From contig JAZHRO010000063.1 in NCBI GenBank assembly GCA_037157565.1, positions 8,352,001 to 8,416,000 on the forward strand: a stretch of DNA of 64,000 bases, given 5' to 3'. This DNA is from Thalassia testudinum. Taxonomy: Eukaryota; Streptophyta; Magnoliopsida; Alismatales; Hydrocharitaceae. A program made the translations under genes and the position numbers. Shown in pieces: positions 11,901 to 21,379 of this stretch. The notes beneath the pieces are model-generated. The model ran no database searches, was not told the origin of the DNA, and saw nothing but the letters and a program-made list of their open reading frames with translations. Each line of letters starts with the position of its first letter. Position 1 is the first letter of the stretch.

Positions 11901-13765
11901 TGATTAGCCCATATTTGTGCGCTATTTAGGTATTTAAATGCTTAGACATTAAGTTAACTTTAGCATGCATTTAGCATTCATTGGGATATAAATACATTAA
12001 TTATAGATTTGTTTCATGCACAACATTTTTATGTAAATTAGGTCTTAGCATGCATGGTTTTGAATTTAGTTAGCATTTAGTGGGAATTATACATAATACA
12101 AGCAATTAGATATTTTATAAGAATTTGTCTATAAATAAGTCAATGTTTATTATATTTCTCATCTTCTTTTTCACAGGAACAGCTCTGACTCTCCTTCTCC
12201 AGCCATACCTCCATAATGGCCGTGAGAAGCGGATCTGCTCCCGCCTCTCCATTTCAAAACCATACAGATAGCTACAAGAGAGGAGCTGCTACCATGCTCA
12301 GTGAAACACCGCCCCACTCCACCACCGTGTACTCCACTCAACCACCATGGTCTCCAAGGTCGACCTCCGCCACACTTTGGGTCGGAGAGGTGATAGCTCA
12401 CTACGCCAATTTGGTGAGCTCAGCCATCACCGTGCGCGTGCATCTCCGACAGCCACGCAGCCATCACCATGCAACCACCAGATCACCTTCCCTGTCCACG
12501 CACCACCAACACCATCTTCTTCTTCGTCTTCTTTCTTCTTCTTCCTCTATTTCTTTTCACTAGAAAGAACCCAAACTGTCATCACCATCTCCACCACCTC
12601 ACCATGCACATAACCCTCCTATCTACACGCACCTGCAGATCCACTGCACGACGAAGCCACCCTCAGATCCTCGCCCAAGCAGGGTCGGTGTCCCCCTCGC
12701 CAACTCACTGTGCAGCCACGCGCACGCACTCACTCCTGCTGTGTGCACAGCAGAAGCGTTGGTGAACAACTCTTCGTGCCTCCTCGCCTCAACTGTGCGT
12801 GTGTACCCCTTCGGGCGCATCTCCACGCGCGCCGCTACCTCCTTCACTACTTTCTCGACCATCCGTGCTCACATGCACCAGTGGGGTTGCTGCGTGCACC
12901 AACCTCCATGCTCCAGCTCCTCGTTGCACGCTACACCCTAGCCCCTAGTGCACGCCCATCAATGCCCCTCCAGTGCACCCACTCGCGTCCTGACCGCTCA
13001 CCCGCACTCGCTGCAGCTCACCGTCGACACTCGTAGCAGCAACCGCACGTCCTCCAGTAGCTCCGCCTGTGCATGTCCGCTCATTGCACCTCCTCCTGGG
13101 TACACCTCCAGCACGCATATCAGGTAGCGCGTGCGTCTCCCTATGCCTCCTCTCCTCCAGCCCGCGCATTCCTCTCGTCGCGTACGCACACCTCCATCAG
13201 CGTGTGCCACCATCTCCGTTCCCTCCTCTTCGCAGGTAGCAAACAGGGGTTGCAGCCGGCACCCACCATCCATTCCTCCACGTTGCTGCCATCTCCGACC
13301 GCCATTCTTCAAAGCACCACCGCCATCAGAAGCGGCTCGGAGGTCTTATCCTTCACTGTGAATCTCGCCTCCAACTGTAGCTTGCCATGACGAAGGGAAT
13401 CCCCTATTCCACTCTCAATTAATAATTACATTAGCTGCCATTGTGAGATTTTTATTAGTATTATATTGTGCCACATTGCAAAATATATCCTTCAGATGTG
13501 CATAATTGCTATTTCAGCATTAACTCTTGTTGTTTACTTAATCTGAAAGTGATTTTGAGTTGGTTTCTTGACAAAATTTATCGTGAACATCTATTTTTAA
13601 TCCTTACAAGTTTTAATAGGCCATTGCCTCCCTGTGGATACGACCCGCACTTCTTGAGTGGTTTATTTTAATTCAATACTTTGATTAGTGGATTTTCCAC
13701 CACTTAGAAATACAAACGACAAATCTTCTTAATCATCATTTTCGAAAGCGAGAATTGACTTATCA
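11901..13765 (+). repeat. Element A 5' LTR
   Basis: The LTR runs from TGATTAGCCC to ACTTATCA. A TATA box (tataaata) at 12130-12137 lies only about 230 bp from the LTR start, so U3 is short and R/U5 is about 1.6 kb, GC- and pyrimidine-rich. Just after the TATA is ttctttttcacagg (12167-12180), which looks like a splice acceptor. The conserved U5 block ttgcctccctgtgg lies at about 13625-13638. Confidence 0.92.
12130..12137 (+). promoter_or_regulatory. TATA box, element A 5' LTR
   Basis: tataaata in the context gtctataaataag. The same box occurs at the same place in the A 3' LTR (18116-18123) and both B LTRs (24676-24683, 30966-30973), so it is a family feature. Confidence 0.75.
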
Positions 13766-13767
13766 AA

Positions 13768-13787
13768 TGGCGTCGTTGTCGAGGAGG
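13768..13787 (+). other. Element A primer-binding site (tRNA-Asp type, mutated)
   Basis: TGGCGTCGTTGTCGAGGAGG starts two bases after the LTR. It matches the Athila-type site TGGCGCCGTTGCCGGGGA, complementary to the 3' end of plant tRNA-Asp, with several substitutions. B, C and D have the same type of site. Confidence 0.85.
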
Positions 13788-15022
13788 CTCGCATTAATTT
13801 ATTTATTGATTCACACATTTTATTTGAGGCACATTTCAATTCAATTATCTGTTTGGTGTGAGGTACGCATATTTGGAGACATCTTGTCGCACCAGCCTCA
13901 GAGATCAGCTGATCCTTGACATCGCCAGTAGAGTCGCAACACTGGGAGAAGGAGCATCACATCTACCTCTGCAATGACTTGGTGGACCTTGTTTCCACCA
14001 CTCGAGGAGATATCTAGAGGACCACATCCTCATTTCATTCTTTCAGCTGTAGATAGATTTTTATTTTTCTTTCTTCTCTTTATTTTAGTACATTCATTTG
14101 GAAGACCCTTATTCTGGGGTACATTTTAGGGGTTTGTTCCTCGACTTTCTTTTAGGCCCATGTTGGGTAACTTTTCAGGAGAATGTTCCCTTTTCTTTAG
14201 ATCTAGGTTTTCTTTTGTGGGTTGTTTATCCTTTATTTGTTTGTGCATAAGTAGCTAAAAAAAAGAAACACGAACTACCTGCTAGAAGCTGCATGCCCTT
14301 AGGTCGAACCATTTAAGTGTGTATGATAGTATCTAGATTTCATTTTGCTTTATGTGCATCTTGCATTGCTGATTGCTGGAGGGAAGGTACATCTTCTTTC
14401 TTTGCATTCTATATTTTTCACGCATGTGCAACTCGATTTAATTGCAAGACCACCTAATTGAATCGAATAGATCTAACAAGTGGTCATATTTAATTTTTTG
14501 AAAAAGGACTAATTAAAGGAAGGACATTTAAAAACCAAGGAGTTGAATTTCAAACTTGGCGTGCGATTCAAAATTTAAAATCTTTTATGGTGTATGCACA
14601 CTTATATCTCTTGCACCACGACACGCATTTAGACACTCCTTAGGTTTTGAATCGCTAGGACTAGAGCCTCCTATTACTGGGGTCTAAAGTGACCGAAACT
14701 TTATTTCTGAGGTGAAGTTGCCTCCAAACCTTGCGGATTGAGGGTATTTAAGAAGCACCATGAAAGTAACGCTTCAAAGGAAGGGCTTGACCCTACTTGC
14801 ATCCCTCTTTGCCATGTTTGGTGGTGACTAAACTTTTTGGGCTTTAGGGAGGATCACCTAAGTCACAGTTAGGTCTTCTTAGGTGTATCGTAGGTCAACA
14901 AGTAGGCACGTAACTATTTTGATAACTTGATTTGTCACCTACAAGTGGACTTAAAATCTCAAAAGCCTAAATGATTAAAGACCTAAAAAGTCCTCTGATT
15001 TGTGTTTGCTTGGGGAATCTGA
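13788..15022 (+). other. Element A leader (non-coding)
   Basis: There is no ORF of note. The sequence is closely conserved in B (26227-27463) and recognisably in C (about 39790-41050, minus). The block at 14480-14535 (around ttttgaaaaaggactaatt) resembles D at 55160-55224, so part of the leader may carry packaging or dimerisation signals shared with autonomous elements. A potential hairpin with arms TAGA(G)CCTC and GGGGTCTA lies at about 14660-14685. Confidence 0.6.
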
Positions 15023-16723
15023 TTGTGGTGTGAGTTAGAATGGACCGCGTTGACTTTCATCCTCTCACATCTTGCCCACACCCTTAACCCCACTGCGATC
15101 TTCGATCCCATACGTCGAGATGGTCCATCCTTTGATGGACATAATGACAGTCATTGGGACCCGTTTTACTCCTATTATAGGAGTATTGGCCTGGTTAAGA
15201 CCCAAATCAGTGAGCAGAACCTAGGAGCGGGATTTGCCTTGCCCAATATCCCACACATCATAGAAACACCCAACCCACCCTCCCTGATTGATTGTAATGG
15301 TTGGACAGACACTCCTAGGTACTATAAGCCTGAGCCTGACTTCTCTCCTGATAGAAATGATGACCTCTCCTCCTTAAAGATGGAAATACAGAAAATGCAA
15401 GATGATAGGATTGAATTGTTAGGAGAATCTTCCAGAGCAGGCCAACAAGAAAAAGACAAAATTAGCCACCTAATCTACCCTATTGAGAATGAAGTGCACC
15501 CCTCTACGTTAGATGCATCTCCCGTGGGAGAGCCATACACTAAGTTGGAGGGAAATTTTGGGGATTATGTAAGGGAGAATAGCTACTTTTTGAGGATTGA
15601 TTTTGAAACCTCCCCACTAGATGACACTTCCTTGAGGAGTCCACGCCTTAAATGGGAGGAGCATATGTATGAAAGTAGCTATGCATTGGATGAAGAAGGG
15701 TGGCAACCCGAGGAAGATGATGATCAGGTTGAGTATCCGCCAGAATTATATTTCAATCAAAAGAAGGGAATGATGGCACCATTGGAAAACCTCGACCCAA
15801 ATGATAGTATTTTCGTCACATTTGATGAAGTGGTCCGAAGTCAAGTTGTTAATCTCGCCCTCCCTTCTGATCATGAGATGGAACTCAAGCCCATCCTTAG
15901 GGAACCTAACTCTAAAGAAATTCACCCATTTGAGGAGTCTGATGTTACCAGTGTAAACCATGAACCCTATATAGAGTGCCCTAGGGGATCTACTGAGATT
16001 TTAGATGATTCTAGGCTTCGGGTATATGATGAATCGTGTAATGAGAAGGATGAATTATATGAGCAACCTACATTCAAAATTTGGAGTGACACTAAGGGTG
16101 ATTATGTCTTATTTGAAGAATTAGCCCCCGAGGATGTCACAAAGTTGACCACATTAGGTTTCCTTAGCACACCCATTGATGATATCTCTCCTCATGATAA
16201 AATAATGGAAAGTTTGGAAGCAACTTCTAAGATTAATGTGGATTCACATATATACTCCGGGGAGGATTTGAGTAAAGAACAAGAACTCGGGGATGCGACT
16301 GATAGGATAATCCCTAGATCTATTGCTTCCAACCTGCCTTCATTTGATTCGGAGTCACCCATTGATTCGCCTATGTCTGAAGGAAAAATTTTGACTCCAT
16401 ACCTTGAAATGATCACTAAAGAAGAGCAGGTAGATAATTGTGATATTACCAGAGATGCTAGGGACGCGATTAAAGAACTGGAAAGGTTCTTAGGTATGGA
16501 TACTAAGCCGATTGGACCTACCTTAGATCTTATGGCCATCCTGCAACCTCGAAACTTAGACACCCTAGACAATCCTTGGCTTAATGACATGCTCACTATT
16601 GTTTTGATTGGGGGGTTTAACATATCAATATCTCTTATAATGGAGTACTGGGTATGGATTGTTGCTTTCTATGGTCAGTCCATCACCCTGGGGGTTTATC
16701 TTTGCATTCATGCATTTAGTTAA
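15023..16723 (+). CDS. Family N orphan ORF, element A copy (566 aa, function unknown)
   Basis: I do not recognise this protein. It is strongly acidic, with many Asp/Glu runs, has no signal peptide, no zinc knuckle and no Y-x-D-D or D-S-G motif. The N-terminal part carries F-D-P-I-R-R-D-G-P-S-F-D-G and H-W-D-P-F-Y-S-Y-Y-R-S-I-G-L; a middle segment W-S-D-T-K-G-D-Y-V and a later D-N-P-W-L recur in C. B keeps the first and last of these. The ancestral start is probably the ATG at 15040, which opens the C copy (minus 39787). Here a 2-bp length change relative to C moves the first 25 or so codons out of frame, and the open frame uses ATG 15023. The C-terminus is lost to a deletion of about 397 bp relative to B and ends in unrelated residues. 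It fills the place of gag-pol. A captured host gene or a diverged gag is possible. Confidence 0.6.
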   Translation: MWCELEWTALTFILSHLAHTLNPTAIFDPIRRDGPSFDGHNDSHWDPFYSYYRSIGLVKTQISEQNLGAGFALPNIPHIIETPNPPSLIDCNGWTDTPRYYKPEPDFSPDRNDDLSSLKMEIQKMQDDRIELLGESSRAGQQEKDKISHLIYPIENEVHPSTLDASPVGEPYTKLEGNFGDYVRENSYFLRIDFETSPLDDTSLRSPRLKWEEHMYESSYALDEEGWQPEEDDDQVEYPPELYFNQKKGMMAPLENLDPNDSIFVTFDEVVRSQVVNLALPSDHEMELKPILREPNSKEIHPFEESDVTSVNHEPYIECPRGSTEILDDSRLRVYDESCNEKDELYEQPTFKIWSDTKGDYVLFEELAPEDVTKLTTLGFLSTPIDDISPHDKIMESLEATSKINVDSHIYSGEDLSKEQELGDATDRIIPRSIASNLPSFDSESPIDSPMSEGKILTPYLEMITKEEQVDNCDITRDARDAIKELERFLGMDTKPIGPTLDLMAILQPRNLDTLDNPWLNDMLTIVLIGGFNISISLIMEYWVWIVAFYGQSITLGVYLCIHAFS

Positions 16724-17874
16724 AGCATTCTTCATTGCATACATTTGCAATGAAAAAAAAAAGAAAAACACAAAAAAAAAACATTTTGCATTGAGCTTAA
16801 CTGGCTGGGCCTTGCATTCTTAGGCAGACCAGAGCTTTAGGTTAGACTAAGTTGACTCTAGGTGTCTGAATGTTGAAGCTAAGTTGAGATACAAGTTTTA
16901 GACCCTTAGGGTCCTTTGTGGAGTTAAAAACTTAAGTAGGAGTTAAGTTGTGGACCATTCCTCAAGAGGTTGACGAAGGAAAGCTAGGGTTTGAGTTAAA
17001 GGCTGGGTAGTACCTGGTGTCTTTTTCTACCTTTTGGTTTATGGGTCCTCGTAACTTAAGCATCCACAATTCACACACACTTGGTCTTGTGTAAATAGTG
17101 ATCATCCTAATTCATTTCTTAAAGAAAAGTTGGTTCTCTTAGTTTTGACTTAGGAGAAGCTTGAAAGCACAATTAGATTGGAAGAGTTCCTGCTGCAAGA
17201 GAGGTGGAGTATATACTCACCTTGAGGATGCGATGATAACATGTCACCTCCTTGGTGCTTGTCTCTTAGGATATCCATCCTACTGGGGGCATGTAAGTGC
17301 ATTATGCTATTCTGGTACCATGGGAGGCCCTATCTCGAAGTGCCGATTGCCACAGGCCTGAATTTACTTAAGAAATCCATGGGCGATACTATCTCGAAGT
17401 GTCGATTGCCAGGAATTCTTGGGGTCGCTATGGGCAGTGCTATCTCGAAGCATCGAAAGCCAGGAACCCTTCGAGGTTCAGTGATGGGGACAATGAATCT
17501 GACACAGGCCATGCTGATAGCTGATCCAAGGTTAGACTTAGAGGAATCAAACAAAAATATATATATTACAAAAAAAAATTCCTTTTCCTCTCTAGGTTGC
17601 CAATCATACCAACCTCAAATAACTCAGACCAATGCACATGCACGGATGCTTTAATCTCTGGGACCAATAAACCCTAGGGTAGAGTTAGAAATCAGGGAAA
17701 CCTGTGCCTGCAACTCGTCTTTAGCTAATCTAGTCTATAATTTAGCAACTGCTGGGGAACCTTAGGTCTAAAGTATGAACTTAATATGTTTCTAAAGGAA
17801 GATCGTTTGGGTTGGCTAGCCTACTTGAAGAGCTGAGTTATTGCATGAATTTACTAGGGACTAGCAAAAACAAC
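16724..17874 (+). other. Element A 3' untranslated region with tandem CTATCTCGAAG units
   Basis: The region is non-coding. It holds an A-rich run (about 16750-16783) and three degenerate tandem units of about 50-60 bp at 17319-17495, each with ATGGG, then CTATCTCGAAG, then a CGA...GCCA tail. The same three units occur in B (30163-30340) and C (36945-37120, minus). The CAATG...CATTG hairpin and G-run present in B and C are missing because A has the 397-bp deletion. Confidence 0.65.
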
Positions 17875-17886
17875 GCATGGGGGTGT
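17875..17886 (+). other. Element A polypurine tract
   Basis: GCATGGGGGTGT lies directly before the 3' LTR, preceded by GGGACTAGCAAAAAC. B, C, O and D share this arrangement. It would prime plus-strand DNA synthesis. Confidence 0.8.
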
Positions 17887-19787
17887 TGATTAGCCCATAT
17901 TTGTGGGCTATTTAGGTATTTTAATGCTTAGACATTAAGTCAACTTTAACATGTATTTAGCATGTATTAGGATATAAATACATTAACTATAGATTTGTTT
18001 CATGCATCGCATTTTTATGTAAATAAGGTCTTAGCATGCATGGTTTTTAATTTAGTTTACATTTAGTGGGAATTATACATAATACATGCAATTAGATATT
18101 TTATAAAGATTTGTCTATAAATAAGCCAATGTTTATTATATTTCTCATCTTCTTTTTCACAGGAACAGCTCCTTCTCTCCTCCTCCAGCCATACCTCCTT
18201 AATGGCCATGAGAAGTAGATCTGCTCCTGCCTCTCTATTTCAAAACCATGCAGATGGCTACAAGAGAGGGGAAGTTGCTACCATGCTCAGTGAGACACCG
18301 CCCCACTCCACCACCGTGTACTCCATTCCACCACCGTGGTCTCCAAGGCCGAGCTCCACCACACCGTGGGCCGACAAGGTGACAGCTCGCCGCACCAATC
18401 CGGCGAGCTCAGCCATCATCGTGCACGTGCGTCTTCGATGAGCACGCAACCATCACCATGCAACCACCAGATCACCTTCCCTATCCACGCACCACCAACA
18501 CCATCTTCTTCTTCTTTCTTATTCTTCCTCCATTTCTTTTCACCAAAAAGAACCCAAACTATCATCACCATCTCCACCACCTCACCGTGCATATAGCCCT
18601 CCTCTCCGCACGCACCTGTAGATCCACCGCTTGATGAGGCCACCCTTGCATTTGCACCCAAGCAGGGATGGCATCCCCCTCACTAGCTTACTGTGCAGTT
18701 GCACACACGCACGTGTGCCAGCTGTGTGCATAGCAGAAGTGTGGGTGTACAACTCTCCGCGCCTCCTCGCCTCAACTCTGCGCACGTACCCCTTCGAGTG
18801 CATCTCCACGTGCACCGCTACCTCCTTCACTGCCTACTCGGCCATCCGTGCGCACACGCACCCGTGGGGTTGCTACGTGCACCAACCTCCACGCTCCAGC
18901 TCCTCACTGCACGCTACACACCAGCCCCTAGCATACGCCTACTAGTGCCCCTCCAGCTCACCTACTTGCCTCCAGACCTCATGCCCGCACTCAATGCAGC
19001 GCGCCGTCGACGCTCGCAGCAGCAATCGCACGTCCTCCAGCAGCTCCACTTGCGCGTGTCCGCTCGCTACACCTCTGCCTGTGCACACCTCTAGCACGTG
19101 CAACAGGTAGCGCGTGCATCCCCTTGAGCCTCCTCGCCTTTAGCCCGGGCGTTCCTCTCGTCGCTTGTGCACACCTCCATCAGTGCGTGCCACCATCTCT
19201 GTAGATGTCACGCGCCACCATCTCTGTTCCCTCCTCTCTGCAGGTAGCAAACAGGGGTTGCAGCCGGCACCCACCATCCATTCCTCCACGTTACCGCCAT
19301 CTCCGATCGCCATTCTTCAAACCACCACCACCATTAGAAGCGACTCGGAGGTCTTATCTTTCACCGTGAATCTCACCTCCAGCTGCGGCCTGCCGTGCAT
19401 GCACGCCAAGCACGAAGGGAATCCCCTATTCCACTCTCAATTAATAATTACATTAGCTGCCATTGTGAGATTTTTATTAGTATTATATTGTGCCACATTA
19501 CAAAATATATCCTTTAGATGTGCATAATTGCTATTTCAGCATTAGCTCTTGTTGTTTACTTAATCTGAAAGCGATTTTGACTTGGTTTCTTGATGAAATT
19601 TATCATGGACATCTATTTTTAATCCTTACAAGTTTTAATAGGCCATTACCTTGCTATGGATATGACCCGCTCTTCTCGAGTGAGTTATTTTAATTCAATA
19701 CTTTGATTGGTCAATTTTCCACCACTTAGAAATACAAATGACAAATCTTCTTAATCATCATTGTCGAAAGTGAAAATCGACTAATCA
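17887..19787 (+). repeat. Element A 3' LTR
   Basis: The LTR starts TGATTAGCCC and ends GACTAATCA. It has a TATA box at 18116-18123 and aligns with 11901-13765 throughout, including its middle GC-rich cassette (about 18540-19260), which differs from that of the B LTRs. Confidence 0.92.
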
Positions 19788-21316
19788 ATCACCTCGCTAG
19801 AGATTTACATGGACTCCTAGCTTGTCGCCAGCCAAATAAATGGTGAATACCGAGCTCGAGATCCAAACATGATCTTGCATGTTGACAAGGTCAGAGAGAA
19901 GCTGGTGGACTTCAAGACCGTCTCGATTAGGCGAGTGCCTCGAGCAGACAACTCCCTGGCGGACACGTTGGCTAGACTCGCTGCTGCCATCACTCTGGGA
20001 CAAGAGGAAGATATTTGCCTCCAGACTCTACAAGAGCCAACTGTCCTTGCTCCCAAGACATTCGCGATAGAGAATTCCATCTCCTGGATGACGCTTATCA
20101 TCACCTATCTAAACTTTGGTGAGCTACCCTTGAGGGAACCTTAGCACAGGGCCTTCTGCTTGAAAGCCTCAAGGTACACCTTGATAGAGGGGCAGTTGTA
20201 CAAGCAAGGGTATTCCACCCCCTATTGCCCTGCCTAACACAAGAGGAAGCAACCCAGGCCCTTCGAGAAGCTCACGGAGGTGTGTGCAAAAATCACGAAG
20301 GATAGAAGGCACTCTTAGCTCGACTATTCCAGGAGGGCTACTTTGGCCCCAGATGAAGCAACATTGCAATGACTTCATGCACAAGTGTGACAAGTGTTAG
20401 AGGTTCTCTACCCTGCACTACTTGTCGCCTGGAAAGTTAGTACCTATGATGTCACCCATCCCCTTTGCAAAATGAGGCATGGACTTCGTTGGCTCTTTCC
20501 CACCAACCATAGCTTAGAAGCAGTTCATACTTGTGGCTATTGATTACTTCTTCAAATTGGTCAAAGCTGAGGCCATGGCCAGCCCAACATCTGATAGAGT
20601 TATATCCTTCATCCACAAAAGCATTATAGCTCGATATGGGATACCCCATTACATTGTCATAGATAATGGAACCCAGTTCGCCTGCAAAAAATTTGAAGAA
20701 TTTTGCAAAAAATGGGATATCTGCCTATGCTTCATGTCTGTGGGACATCCCCAGGCGAACGGACAAGTAGAGGTGACCAACCACACCATCATCTCATTAC
20801 TAAAATGCCGGCTGGATTTATCCAAAGGGAGATGGGAGGATGAGCTGTCAGACGTACTTTGGGGTTGTATGACTTGCCAAAGGACTTCCACGAGCCATAC
20901 GCCATTCAGCTTGGTATATGGCATGGAAGCTCAGCTACCTATTGAAATAGTAATCCCCACTTACAGGACACAACTCTATGACCCTACCACCAATGATGAC
21001 CATGTTTGCCTATCCTTAGACCTTCTGGATGAGCTAAGGGATGAGGCATCAGAGGTAATGCTCAACATAAATAAGTGACTGCCACTGCCTACAACAGGTG
21101 GGTTTGTAAGTAGACATTCTCCCAAGGAGACTTAGTCTTGCGCAAGTGTGAAGTTTCATGCCAAGTCAGTCAGGAGGGAAGTTAGACCCACATTGGGGAG
21201 GGCTTTATAAGATTCGTAAAGATAGTTCGGGAGACTTCTATGAGTTACAGACCCTAGATGGAAAAGGCATCCCTCGCTCTTGGCATGCGAGCAACTTACG
21301 TTTGTATTATGTATAA
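19788..21316 (+). pseudogene. pol: Element H RNase H C-terminus and integrase (broken)
   Basis: The frame resumes with the RNase H segment M-D-S-stop-L-V-A-S-Q-I-N-G-E-Y-R-A-R-D-P-N-M; the stop at 19818-19820 is TAG where the family has glutamine. A-D-N-S-L-A-D-T-L-A-R-L follows. The integrase core is open at 20533-21078 with all three catalytic acidic residues: D in A-I-D-Y-F, D in V-I-D-N-G-T-Q-F and E in H-P-Q-A-N-G-Q-V-E-V-T-N. The C-terminal segment ends at N-L-R-L-Y-Y-V, stop about 21316. The integrase zinc-finger region (about 20280-20420) contains stops. Confidence 0.88.
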
Positions 21317-21379
21317 ATACAGACAAGCAATAAAGACAAAAATTTTCTTTCATTGAAAAAAGTGTTACCTGTTACATCT

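Larger units (their letters stand above)
11901..19787 (+). mobile_element. Element A: non-autonomous LTR retrotransposon of family N, inserted in H RNase H
   Basis: LTRs 11901-13765 and 17887-19787 flank a 4.1-kb interior with a tRNA-Asp-type primer site, a long leader, one 566-codon ORF of unknown family and a polypurine tract. There is no gag, protease, RT or integrase. The target duplication is gtcac (11896-11900) and atcac (19788-19792), one mismatch. The RNase H frame of H resumes at 19788, which fixes the insertion. The LTRs differ at about 20-25 of the first 285 bases (about 8%), less than the H LTRs, as expected for a later insertion. Confidence 0.92.

Noticed and set aside
12200..13390. 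Several overlapping frames of 60-115 codons in the A 5' LTR (and equivalents in the A 3' and B LTRs)
   Set aside because: They lie in the transcribed GC-rich part of the LTR, differ between copies and are not conserved as protein.
15746..15961. Minus-strand frames opposite the orphan ORF (also 16192-16623)
   Set aside because: Shadow frames of the acidic ORF; no independent conservation in C.
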